DNA of 64,000 bases from assembly GCF_023078275.1 (NCBI RefSeq), contig NC_062975.1, positions 21,189,641 to 21,253,640 on the forward strand, given 5' to 3'. The translations under genes and the position numbers were made by a program. The notes under the pieces are model-generated. The model was given only the letters and a program-made list of their open reading frames with translations. It ran no database searches and was not told the DNA's origin. This stretch comes from Leguminivora glycinivorella (taxonomy: Eukaryota; Arthropoda; Insecta; Lepidoptera; Tortricidae). Positions 32,321 through 42,119 of the stretch are shown here, piece after piece (within the stretch, counting starts at the first letter, position 1; each line of letters begins with the position of its first letter).

Positions 32321-32551
32321 CTTTACATTATGTAATAGCGTGAATACTGGCTGATGATACAAAGTGTATTTATTAAATTGCATAAATCATGGTCTTCAGA
32401 ATGATGGTCTTCTCTGTTTTTGAACACTTCGCTCCTTTCTTCTATTCCTCTGTAGCTAACATTAAATTGGACATCTGAGGATCAAAACGATATAACAGAC
32501 CGTTAGCACAAGCAGCAAGGAAGACCTGCACGGGTAGCATGGTCACGCGCA

Positions 32552-32650
32552 TGGTCACGCGATAGACGACAAAACATCGGCCGTCCCTATCGCACTTACT
32601 AATAGTGCGATAGGAACGGCCAGATGTTTTATCATTTATCGCGCGACCAT
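32552..32650. mobile_element. Hairpin MITE H1, copy 1 (99 bp)
   Basis: 'atggtcacgcgatagacgac' to 'ggccgtccctatcgcac' pairs with 'gtgcgataggaacggcc' to 'atcgcgcgaccat' around a ~10-nt loop. It is immediately preceded by a 12-bp partial repeat of its own end (32540-32551). A second copy lies at 61982-62082. Confidence 0.8.
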
Positions 32651-33146
32651 AATTGCCTACGTGCGCAGCGGTATTAGCGGTAATCCAAACTTGGACTCAG
32701 TGGAGCGCAGAGCCAGGAGGATGATTGGCGACAAGAAGCTAACGGCCAAGCTACAGTCTTTGGCCCATCGGCGGAAAGTCGCTAGTCTGTCGGTGTTTTA
32801 CAGGTTGCACTTCAGGGAGTGTGCTCAAGAGCTACACGAGCTTATTCCACCGTCCCCATTCTACCATCGGACTCTTAGACGCACGGCAGGTCTCCATCCT
32901 TACTTGGTGGATATTCCACGAATCCGCACGAAGCGCTTTGCTTCTTCTTTTCTTATGCGCACTGCCAAGGAGTGGAATTCCTTGCCGGCGGCTATATTTC
33001 CGAGCTCATATAACCCGGCAACCTTCAAATCAAGAGTGAACAGGCATCTTCTGGGCGAGCTCACTCCATCGTAGGCCACGTCTTTGCCTTTGGCTAGTCT
33101 GTGGTCAAGAGTAAGCCCATTTATAATAAAAAAAAAAAAAAAAAAA
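32651..33146 (+). mobile_element. LINE 3' end with poly(A) (CR1/Jockey-like)
   Basis: 5'-truncated insertion containing the last ~137 codons of ORF2, a ~55-bp 3'UTR and an ~18-base poly(A) ending at 33146. It abuts hairpin MITE H1. A shorter copy of the same family is at 28376-28578. Confidence 0.75.
32661..33074 (+). CDS. LINE ORF2 C-terminal fragment
   Basis: The 137-aa frame contains VERRARRMIGDKKL, SLAHRRKVASLSVFYRLHF, IPPSPFYHRTLRR, and FLMRTAKEWNSLP with a final FKSRVNRHLLG. These are the conserved post-polymerase blocks of an abundant lepidopteran LINE polyprotein. The reverse transcriptase catalytic region is upstream and absent. The frame is intact to its stop, which suggests a fairly recent insertion. 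The first residues before NLDSVERR derive from the flank or degenerate sequence. Confidence 0.75.
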   Translation: MRSGISGNPNLDSVERRARRMIGDKKLTAKLQSLAHRRKVASLSVFYRLHFRECAQELHELIPPSPFYHRTLRRTAGLHPYLVDIPRIRTKRFASSFLMRTAKEWNSLPAAIFPSSYNPATFKSRVNRHLLGELTPS

Positions 33147-33548
33147 CTAGTTCACCTGAATTAGCATTGCCCAAACATTTTGTGTCCTATGTCGTCCATA
33201 CATGATTTACATCACCTATTTTATTTTTGAAAATATGCCCTTGCATGAATAACCTCTTATTTTAAAATAATAATGTATGATACCATAAATCTGTGAGACT
33301 ACACAAATATTGCAGCTGCCCTAGCTGCCAAAACAACAGGACTGCTACAGAACAATATAATATTCCTGGTAATTATCAATCAACAAACAAGTTTCTGGTT
33401 TAAACATTTTGTAAACTAGTTAGCGAAATATGTACAATACACCTGCACCGTGTAGAATAAACAAGCTGTTAAAGCGCTTTCACACTCTCCGACGCCGGAT
33501 ATCGCATAAAATTAATATGAATAGAATAATTATATGTTTATTAAATAC
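33147..33548. other. No recognised feature
   Basis: AT-rich. 'agcgctttcacactctccga' (33474) is a short motif found inverted at 36310-36330. Confidence 0.35.
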
Positions 33549-33716
33549 TAGCTTTTGCCCGCGGCTGGAAAGAGACAAAAAGTAGCCTATATCACTCTCC
33601 ATCCCTATTTACACTTAACAAATCACGTCAATTCGTTCTTCCGTTTTGCCGTGAAAGACGAACAAACAAACAGACATACACACTTTCCCATTTATAATAT
33701 TAGTATGGATAGTTAT
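33549..33716 (+). repeat. Repeat family F6, copy 1
   Basis: 'actagcttttgcccgcggct' then 'gacaaaaagtagcctatatc', 'aatcacgtcaattcgttctt' and 'ccatttataatattagtatg' match 44105-44283. I know this as a very common lepidopteran LINE or SINE 3' end. Confidence 0.75.
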
Positions 33717-34430
33717 CCATACGATAATATTTTAGTATTTTCCTGCATTCTTTTGGTATTGTTTATGGAAGTGTTATGGAGTGGACTCCTTAACTTGGCA
33801 ACCAGGAACTCACTTTCCAACATAGAGGGATTAGTCCTTTTTCTTCAGGATTTTTTCCTTCACCGAAGAGCGACTGGTAAATATCAAATGATATTTCCAA
33901 CATAAGTTGTGAAAAAACTTTATGGTACGAACCGACCGAGGCTAGAACCCGCAACCTCCAACTTGAAAGTAGCATGCTCTTACCGCTTAATGGAAAACAG
34001 GATTAAGTAAAAAACTGGAGGTAGTATTTGGTAGTGCACTCTAGAGGCTATTTTCGCATAGGACTTCTGGTTCCAGTGCCGTCTTAGCAGTCTCGTGTCC
34101 TCAATAATTTATTTTTCTTTAGCTTATTCACATTGTTTAATATTAACCCTTAAATGCATAGTGATGTATATATGCATCATGCAATTTTGACTCTATTGAC
34201 AGCATGTCAAAATTCAAGTTTGAATAAATCTTTGTTAAGGTCGTGAATTTAAGGGTTAATATAGATACCTCTAGATAGCTTATTATGCAATAAACTAATA
34301 TTGTAGTTAGAAGCTGATGAAGACTTAATCTCGAAACGCATTTAACCACGTTTTTGTCATCAACGGTCGGTAGTCCACGTGCTCTTGTAAAATCTAGCTA
34401 TCAATTTACAAGTGCTAAATCACTTTACAC

Positions 34431-35045
34431 GGGTTACCCTCATCTGGCAGAATAATTTTAGTCCGAAACACACTTCGCATAACATGTTTCGCAGAAACAC
34501 TTTCGGTAGAATGGTAATTTTGCAGAAAACTTAGTTGGCATTATTACTACCACGCATAAGATACATTTGGCAGAATATTGTTTTACAGAACATTACTTTG
34601 GTCGACTTTGGTTTTTGCATAATAGTATGTACCATAATAATCTTATAGCATAATATTACACTATCAGAATTATTACTCGCTATCAGAAAAGAAAAAGTGC
34701 CCCAGAGTCACCGTTAGGTACGACGACGAGCGAAGCGAGGAGGAGAGTTGAGTATCTTGCATCCCCAACACATCCAACTCGCTATCAAATAGCAAATTAC
34801 AACTTTATGCCGCCTAAATATTATGCACAAATATTATCTGCAAATGTATTGTTCGACTAGAAGACTATTATGCTCATCAACATTATGACAGCAACAGACG
34901 ATTCGGTATTACATAAATCTGCGAAATGATTTGTGTCAAAGCACATTCTACGTAAGGTGTTTCTGCCAAACTTGACTTCTGCCAAGAACTATTTATATGA
35001 ATCAAATAAATGCATAAAAAGTTTCAGCCAGATAATAGTGAACCC
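34431..35045. mobile_element. TIR element with degenerate internal word repeats, 615 bp
   Basis: 'gggttaccctcatctggcag' then 'aa' (34431) is inverted at the right end as 'ttcagccagataatagtgaa' then 'ccc' (to 35045). The interior is built of loosely repeated words around 'gcagaa', 'cataat' and 'ttttgc'. No ORF. Confidence 0.6.
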
Positions 35046-35160
35046 TGTACACTGTCGTACTTACCTTACAAAAATTAATAATACTTAATTAGCTCATATC
35101 ACCTTGACACTAGCGAAATAGTCCCAATGGACTGAAGCCATTTAATTTAAAAAAACTAAC

Positions 35161-35625
35161 TGTTGCGCATAGCCCCCATCCAATATCCGATATCCATGGC
35201 ATACCATGATAGTCACGCCGTGTCACCGTCACCTGTCGGTCTGATATTATCGAATGTTGTAGACTATTGCATAGTTATCATTCAATATCATACAATACCG
35301 CGGTAGTTACATGGTACTGTAACTGGCGAAGCAAATGCCCTATATCCGACATACAATTTGTGGTTTTCCGAGAATATATTATTCGGCTAAACGGAATATG
35401 GCATTCCCTCTTCATCCAACATGGATTTCACAGGTATATAACATAAATCAATGTATTCAACGTGTCAGACGAACTCAGTCAAAACGTCTAGCTAGGTAGT
35501 CAGTTTCTACAAGCAGCTTGCAGTTTTCGCACGTCAATTTGTGTAGGCTAAATAAATTAATATAAAAGTTTTTAGTTTAGTTCAAATTCAACGGTTTTAT
35601 TCCGATCCTTGAGTGTGCCAAAAAA
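35161..35625 (+). mobile_element. Probable solo LTR (BEL/Pao-like)
   Basis: Starts 'tgttgcgcatagcccccatc', contains a TATA-like 'ggtatataaca' near 35434, then a likely transcript start region ('cgtgtcagacgaactcagtc'), an 'aaataaat' signal near 35551, and ends near 'ccgatccttgagtgtgcca'. The TG start and order of signals fit an LTR. A clean 5-bp target duplication was not found and no internal retroviral sequence adjoins it. Confidence 0.45.
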
Positions 35626-35984
35626 GTAGAAAAATAATTTTATAATAATATTACGATATAAATTATGTTTCGTATGACTAAAGGGAAACAATTACATATG
35701 AAATATCTATGTTTTAAATATTTAGTCACTTAATAGTACCTATGTTTGTAGTTTTATTCCACCTATCTATGTTCTACGTTATATTACGTTATACTATGTG
35801 TACCTATGTTAGTAAAATATACTAATATTAAAACAGCTCGGTATGTAGTCGTAAAATGGAACTCATATTTTATATGCACAAGTACGTAAAATACAACTTC
35901 TTGCACGCTAAACAGCCAAAAAACGGGCACTTTTTGAGCAACTGTATTAAAAAAATAGTTTTATGATTTAACAGCGATATGGGA

Positions 35985-36026
35985 CTCAGTCAAACTGTGT
36001 AAGATTAACCTATAATATTTATTTAC
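35985..36026 (+). repeat. Short S1/LINE tail fragment
   Basis: 'gggactcagtcaaactgtgt' then 'aagattaacctataatattt' matches the last ~40 bp of the S1 SINE and the LINE tail at 44044-44085. Confidence 0.55.
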
Positions 36027-36604
36027 TACCTTATAATCCGAGTTGTAATCCTACCTTATAATTAAAGTTGCAAACATAGGCATGCATCGCCGGTCGGACT
36101 TTAAGTATGTACCTACACGCCGTTCACTCAAATGAACAAGTGACCGAGGGGCGCCATCTGTGTAGTCGCGTGGCAAGTACCTACTATTCTTCTGAGTTTT
36201 ACGCAGTAACTTATTAGTATTAGTTAAATAAAGCGTAGGTATTTGTCGTTTTGCGGGCGACTGAATTATCTGTTACGTTAGTAACTTATTAATAATCTGT
36301 GAATTCGGATCGGACAGTGTGAAAGCGCTCTAACAGCCCGCTCCGCTGCCGGCACTCAATCAAAAAGTAATGTTACGCGAACCCGCTTAGAATAATTCCG
36401 CAGCGCTTTAATTGCCAGCTTGATTAATTACACTTACTTCAGATTACTAACGAATTCTGATTAACTGGTTTAAGGCACTATTCATGATTCGTGTATTATG
36501 TAAAACGATATTTGGTAGCTTCGTAATCTATGTAAGAAAAATTGTAAATATACTCTAAGAACAAATTAAATTATTTTCATTTAAAATACACTGAAAGAAG
36601 AAAG
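36027..36604. other. No recognised feature
   Basis: Contains 'ggatcggacagtgtgaaagc' (36308) as a short dispersed motif. Nothing coding. Confidence 0.35.
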
Positions 36605-37007
36605 TCAGCTCCTGGTAGCGGAGAGAAAGATTTTTTGCAAGATCCTGGGACCTATTCAGAGAGACGATGGCACCTGGAGGATTCGGAAAAATGCCGAGAT
36701 CGAGGAGTTAGTGCCCGAACCCAATATCATCGGCGAAACGAAAGCCCACAGACTTCGCTGATTCGGTCACTTACTTAGAATGGGAAACGATCGGGCTGTC
36801 AAGAGAGCGTTCTTGGGTCGACCCTCTGGTGGCCGTCCGGCGGGTCGACCCAGGTATCGCTAGGAGGACAGTGTGGTGGCGGATCTGCGTCGGCTTCAAG
36901 TTAGTGACTGGCAAAAGGCTGCGCAGGATCGGGACAGGTGGCGATCTCTCGTTTCGGAGGCCAAGATTCACTTGGGATCACTGAGCCAAAATAGTTAGTT
37001 AGTTAGT
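36605..37007 (+). pseudogene. LINE ORF C-terminal pseudogene with (TTAG)n tail
   Basis: A plus-strand frame reads ERKIFCKILGPIQRDDGTWR, then a segment ending in FGHLLRMGNDRAVKRAF, GRPSGGRPAGRPRYR, and DLRRLQVSDWQKAAQDRDRW, the tail typical of RTE-type LINE polyproteins. Two in-frame stops (a TGA where W is expected before FGHLLRM, and a TAG after RYR) break it. It ends at a stop followed by a short TTAG repeat. The upstream polymerase is absent. Confidence 0.65.
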
Positions 37008-37009
37008 TC

Positions 37010-37300
37010 ATTTAAAATATCTTAATTTGTGTTTTTAAGTAGTCACACTACTATACTATACACTTGAAATAAATGTCATATAAAAAGAAAAAGTGAGTGA
37101 AATCGAACCAGCGTCCTCCGTTTACCGGACGGATGCCTAAATATTAATAATTATCCTACGTTTGTGACCCGATGGCCGACCGATTTAGGCATCCGTCCGG
37201 TAAAAGGAGGACGCTGGTTCGATTCCCGCTCGGGACACTTGGAGGCATGGTAAATTTTTCTTTATAAATTACATTTATTTCAAGTTTAAACATATATAAA
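37010..37300. mobile_element. Two S2 SINE copies in inverted (head-to-head) arrangement
   Basis: 37010-37141 is an inverted S2 copy ('aagtagtcacactac', 'aaataaatgtcatataaaaa', 'cgaaccagcgtcctccgttt'); 37155-37300 is a direct copy ('tgacccgatggccgaccgat', B box GGTTCGATTCC, 'attacatttatttcaa'). The inverted copy lacks the acceptor-stem region. Together they form a partial palindrome. Confidence 0.65.
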
Positions 37301-37445
37301 AATGTTTCCCTGGAATTCGTATTACGCGATAAATGAATGATACCTAATATGTTTTGCAATTTCAAACTGAAAAATGTGTTTTTTGAAATCATGCACCCCT
37401 TAGATATTAAAATACAAGTTGGTTTTTAATAACCTGCCACGTCAT

Positions 37446-37560
37446 TTTTTATGAGATAGGAGGCAAGAAACGAGCAGACGCCATGATGGTAAGCGATCAC
37501 CACCGCCCACGGACTCCTGAAACACTGAGGGTTCGAGGTGCGTTGCTGGCCTTCAAGATT
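37446..37560 (-). mobile_element. CR1/Jockey-like LINE 3' end, short copy
   Basis: 'atgagataggaggcaagaaa' to 'gtaagcgatcaccaccgccc' and 'ggtgcgttgctggccttcaa' matches 17750-17860 and 25772-25880. It is mutated more than the others. Confidence 0.65.
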
Positions 37561-37629
37561 CGTACTTTAAGATAAGTACGCTCTTTGTGCATTAATAATC
37601 CGACCCATAGTCAATATTAATCATAAATT

Positions 37630-37725
37630 GAAATAGATATCATACACGAAAGAAAAAACGACAAGGCCCACTGGTGGCCGAGCCGGGAATCGAACCCGGG
37701 TTCTCAGCTTACGCGGCTAATATTA
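37630..37725 (-). mobile_element. tRNA-like SINE fragment (S2 type)
   Basis: On the minus strand a B box GGTTCGATTCCC lies in a tRNA-like 3' half ('cgtaagctgagaacccgggt'), followed by 'gtgggccttgtcgttttttc' as in 24905-24960. The 5' half is absent. Confidence 0.55.
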
Positions 37726-38151
37726 ATCATGTCTAAAGCTAAAATTTGACGTAGGTAGCTATTATCTATATATATGAATCGCGCCAAAAAACATCGAAAT
37801 TTATTTTAAAAACACCATATTTCTACGAAAACTGCATTAACTCTACACTTCACAGAATCCTGAAAATTCATTTAACTTATAAATAAACGGATAATCACTT
37901 TTACAGCTAAAACGAAATATTTCACTTTGCTTATGCCTATCCTAAAATACTTCATTTTCAACGTGTCATAGTAAATCTGGTGCGGTAAAATAATCCAATT
38001 ATTATCAATTCAGTTAGTTAAGCTCATTTGAGTGATAATTTCGACGAAAATTGCAAAATTGTTTGAGCATATTGACCGTTACCAATTTGACGGAATAATG
38101 GTGCTTTGAGTTGACAACGGGAAACAGATACTGGCACATCAAATAGAGATT

Positions 38152-38991
38152 TTAAGATGCTACAGGAGCGAAAATGCTAAAGCTAAAAATATATGCTAGC
38201 GGTAAGAGCGTGCGACTTTCGATCCGGAGGTAGCGGGTTCGAACCCGGCTCGTACCAATGAGTTTTTCTGAACTTATGTGCGAAATGTCATTCGATATTT
38301 GCCAGTCGCTTTTCGATGAAGGAAAACATCGTGAGCCTAGTTACCTTTCGGGTTGGAAGGTCAGATGACAGTCACTTTCGTAAAAACTAGTGCCTACGCC
38401 AAATCTTGGGATTAGTTGTCAAAGCGGACCCCAGGCTCACATGAGCTGTGGCAAATGCCGGGGTAACGCAAGGATGATAATGAGGAGGGAAAATACTATA
38501 ATGGAAAGAAACCCCCTTTCAATTTGGGAAATTTATTTAAATATAGGTACTATATAGTGTTTTTAACTAGATTTATCGAAAAAAAATTGTCCATTCAAAA
38601 CAACTCAGTTGAAAGATATTGCGGAAAAATCTTTGCAATCCAGGTTCCGTTCTCGACCGATTCCTCCTTCAAAACTTAATCGTGACGAAATATGAGAATC
38701 TGAGTAACAATGAAATAATCAGTGTCGGACCGTTTAGTTTTTTGGATAATTGTTACCAATTTTGAATACCACACTTTTTTTGCGCCATATCGCCGGTCTT
38801 ACCGTTTTGGAATTTTTTGATGGGTTCTAGCGTCTTTAAAAATAATAATATCAAAAAAATCAAAACGTTCCGACACAGATAAAAATAATAATAATCTGTA
38901 TTGAAAAAATAATTGCTTTATCTTCAAAAACCAGGGAGGAAATAGTCAAGAGCATTTCTATAGAGAATCGACCCCTCCTGTATCGTCTTAA
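38152..38991 (+). mobile_element. TIR repeat family F4, copy 2, carrying a SINE
   Basis: The ends are 'ttaagatgctacaggagcg' (38152) and 'cccctcctgtatcgtcttaa' (to 38991). Without the SINE T1 insert (38180-38489) the element is ~520 bp and collinear with 46373-46887. Confidence 0.8.
38180..38489 (+). mobile_element. SINE T1, near full-length, inside F4
   Basis: Flanked by AAAATGCTA (38171-38179) and AAAATACTA (38490-38498), one mismatch. The head 'ctagcggtaagagcgtgcga' and B box GGTTCGAACCC are followed by the T1 body ('gaaggaaaacatcgtgag', 'gtgcctacgccaaatcttgg', 'gccggggtaacgcaaggatg'). About 310 bp. Confidence 0.85.
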
Positions 38992-39249
38992 CACATATTC
39001 TAGGGACACTCTTAATCAGTTAGTCACATATATCCATACAAAAACTCATGCCTCTTTCAAAAAGGTATGGGCAGTTTCAACTTTCAAAAACACACGTAGC
39101 AGCAATTAAGTATAAATAATTAAAAACACTACCTATTCATGTTTCTCGAAAAATCTTTACACCGCTAGCTAGCTTTTATCACAATCGGTACAGCGACATC
39201 TACATGTAACTTTGACTACTCAAAAATGATATCTCGCAAATCAACTATA

Positions 39250-39680
39250 GTTATTTGTTATACATACAAGGGGGCAAAGTTGTATTTTAACGCCGAGTGT
39301 GGAATTGAAAAACGAGCAAGTGAAAGGATTCTATAGTTGAACCACGAACGAAGCGAGTGGTTCGAGAATAGAATCCTGAACTTGCGAGTTTTTTAACACA
39401 CGAGAAGTAAAATACATTTGCACCCGAGTGTAACACAAAACTTTTCCCTTTACTATAGCGAGAAATGTGCAACGAAAAAAATGCGTTTATCACTGCTTCC
39501 AGTAGTTCCACAGGTGGTAAATAATCTTTATTACTAGATTCACCTACTTTTATCAATTTTAAAGCAATTACTTTGACTTTATTCAAGGTCAAATTACTTT
39601 ACCCGCTAGTAGATAAAATGCGTTTTTACCCGCTGGTATTAAAGGCCAAAACACGTGTTTCCGAGCTAGTGAGGAGAAAA
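39250..39680 (-). repeat. Repeat family F5, copy 2
   Basis: Inverse of 18211-18612 and parallel to 59154-59549. It includes an inner palindrome around 'gaaccacgaacgaagcgagt' then 'ggttc' (39340-39364). The minus-strand frame preserves VGESSNKDYLPPVELLEAVI. Confidence 0.8.
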
Positions 39681-40212
39681 AATACATATATACATACAGA
39701 GGTTGGGTAGGGACCGTTTCCTCAAAAGCGGAATATAGGGCAGTCGGTAACGAGGGCCTAGCTTCAGTTCACACGGGGATGTCAGGAGCGCTTTACAAAG
39801 GACTTGGCTTCGTTAAACCGTGTCCTGGAGCTAAATTCAGATTTGTATGTTATAGTTTTGATCTAATTTTATAATATCGAAAATCATTTGTAGGTTTTAG
39901 TGTAGGTAAGCAAATTAAAACTAAAACATATTGTTACCATCATCATCGAAATCCCGATCAATACAACGCTAATACATTCGTTGTTTGTCACATCACGAAA
40001 ACTCGTTGTTGTTGTAAAATCGTTCCAAATACATAAACTAAAAATACACGGAGTATCATAAAATCCATATTTTAAGTTGACTGATACATTTAAGTGAGCC
40101 CGTAGCCACAATATCGAAAATAAAATGTCCGAAGTACGAAATTTCAAAAGACATGATATCGAAAATCAAAATTGCTAATGGGCGAACTTCCTAAAAATAC
40201 ACGTATTACGAC
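39681..40212. other. No recognised feature
   Basis: Nothing gene-like. The 87-aa minus frame at 39884-40147 lacks motifs. Confidence 0.35.
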
Positions 40213-40365
40213 ACGACGACCGGTCTGGCGCAGTCGGTAGTGACCCTGCCTGCTACGCCGTGGTCCCGGGTTCGTATCCCGGTAAGGGCATTTAGTTGTG
40301 TGATGAGCATAGATATTTGTTCCTGAGTCATGGATGTTTTCTATGTATATTATAAGTAAGTCAAC
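40213..40365 (+). mobile_element. tRNA-derived SINE S1, 3'-truncated copy
   Basis: The head 'ggtctggcgcagtcggtagt' with B box GGTTCGTATCCC is followed by the linker to 'ggatgttttctatgtatatt'. The LINE-like tail is missing; sequence departs at about 40355. Confidence 0.75.
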
Positions 40366-40970
40366 GGAGAAACACGTCACGTCTCCTAAGAATTTATTAT
40401 TCTATAAATTATTATTTTTGATCGTTTCTCATGTATTATCACACTTTTTCAAGCATATATTTCTGAAGACAGCGTGCTGCCAAACCTTCCTGCTTCTACC
40501 GCAGCCCGAGCACCCAAAATACTGCCTCGCAAGACTTATGCGCTTTGACAGACATATGTCATGCAGCAAATATTTACAAATAAGAAATATTTTTAGTAAA
40601 CATTTTCTATAAACCGTCTTGTTGTGCAGTAATATGTAGTTATTATCGTGTCTTGTGTATAACTGAATCTGTGTAGAAAGCCGACTTTCAAAGATGTACT
40701 CTTACGGGCAGACGTGCATAATGGGCCTCACAGAACTGGCCTCAAGGAAACCAGCTTGTAATCCCAGGCTCTACGATTTTTACTATTTCTGCGGCAAACA
40801 AACGAAGAAAAGTAAATAATCAGGGTAAGCTGAAACATTATAGTGCGACCTGACCAAGAGAAACAAAATCTTGTATGACTTTCATAATTTATAGTGAATT
40901 CTGTGTTATTTTTTTATTTACTTGTATAATTATTGTAATCTTCTCTGTATATTTAATTAAGGCTAACTTT
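40366..40970. other. Upstream region / possible 5'UTR of the REL-type LINE
   Basis: No repeat partner. 40692-40820 holds a short frame with RLYDFYYFCGKQTKKSK that I could not place. The 5' end of the downstream LINE lies somewhere here. Confidence 0.3.
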
Positions 40971-42119
40971 ATGTCGCATTCACAAAATGCTTCTGACGCC
41001 GCCCCTTCACCTCTAACCTTTTGCTCACTCTGCCCCAAAGCCGGGCCGTTCAAGGGACAACATGGCCTTAACGTCCACATCGGCCGCGTGCATGGCAAAC
41101 CAACTACGGATATTGAGCCGCCCGCCGCTGTTCTCCAGGGAATGGGTCTCATCTTCAATGACTGCAGTCTACAAAAACTTTCAGACTTGAAAAAGAATGT
41201 GCGCGTATTGAAACACATCCCAAAGGGCGCAAGGACTCTCGCCGCAGGTAAATTGTCGACTTTAATTGAGGCTTGCCTAGGCTCGAACGATGTCAATGAC
41301 TGGTTCGCACTCTTATCGTTCTCCTTCACTGCGCTTAGAGTTCCGGACGCTGGCACGGGCAAATCGCTAACGTCGAAAGTAAAAGATAATATTTGCGAAC
41401 TTAACATCTATTTTCCCGATCAGCTCAATCAAAAACCTCGGTCTATTTACCGCACAATTGAGGCCAAAGTCCACGATGGGGACCTACGAGGCGCAGTCCG
41501 TATACTTATGTCAGATTCTACCCTTGCCCCGTCGAATGCTGACACATTGAACGGATTAAGAGACAAGCATCCTCCGCCTTCTAGGCAACTAACATATCCG
41601 CCCGAACCTGATCTGTCAAGACAATTCCTTACGGTTTCTGCTACAGACGTGGCCAATGCGATTGGCTCGTTCTACAACGGCTCTGCAGCCGGGTTGGATG
41701 GCCTTAGACCACAACATCTTAAAGAGCTCGTGTCTCCCAATGCAGGTGACAACGGAACTAGATTACTTGAATCACTGACCAAACTTTGCAACTTCCTCCT
41801 ACGCGGTATGCTTAATCCTCAAGTTTGTCCCTACCTTTACGGAGCGTCCCTATGTGCTTTGGCCAAAAAAGACGGAGGCATTCGTCCTATTGCTATTGGC
41901 ACTACTCTTAGGCGACTCGTAGCCAAGTTAGGCTGTAGGTCTGTAAGAGACGAAATGGCAGGTTTCCTTCAGCCTTTTCAGATGGGCTTTGCTACACCCT
42001 TAGGCTGCGAGGCTGCAATCCACGCAACAAGGCATTTTTCAATGGCACATGAAAATGATAACATCGTAATCATAAAACTGGACCTAAAAATGCTTTTAAC
42101 TCTGTCGAAAGAGATGTGA
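40971..42119 (+). CDS. REL-type LINE polyprotein, N-terminal part (to frameshift)
   Basis: The best start is the ATG at 40971; an upstream in-frame ATG at 40875 would add a hydrophobic leader and looks like 5'UTR read-through. A C2H2-type finger (FCSLCPKAG...GLNVHIGRVHG) near residues 16-40 is the probable DNA-binding module. The middle is a linker with the early RT blocks: a GLDGLRPQHLK block near 41690-41725, and IRPIAIGTTLRRL near 41880-41915. The frame then enters palm motif A (KLDLK) at 42076 and is lost in the A-run 42086-42090. Reading resumes in the next frame with the expected NAFNSVERDV, so one A appears to be missing. Up to 42090 the protein is normal; the last residues before 42119 are out of frame. 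Confidence 0.7.
   Translation: MSHSQNASDAAPSPLTFCSLCPKAGPFKGQHGLNVHIGRVHGKPTTDIEPPAAVLQGMGLIFNDCSLQKLSDLKKNVRVLKHIPKGARTLAAGKLSTLIEACLGSNDVNDWFALLSFSFTALRVPDAGTGKSLTSKVKDNICELNIYFPDQLNQKPRSIYRTIEAKVHDGDLRGAVRILMSDSTLAPSNADTLNGLRDKHPPPSRQLTYPPEPDLSRQFLTVSATDVANAIGSFYNGSAAGLDGLRPQHLKELVSPNAGDNGTRLLESLTKLCNFLLRGMLNPQVCPYLYGASLCALAKKDGGIRPIAIGTTLRRLVAKLGCRSVRDEMAGFLQPFQMGFATPLGCEAAIHATRHFSMAHENDNIVIIKLDLKMLLTLSKEM

Noticed and set aside
33474..36330. Inverted motif pair bounding a possible 2.85-kb element
   Set aside because: The motif is short, also occurs at 20902, and the interval contains several independent elements; more likely two separate small repeats.
40692..40820. Short frame with RLYDFYYFCGKQTKKSK
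   Set aside because: Looks vaguely like a conserved N-terminus but is too short to assign and has no clear continuation.
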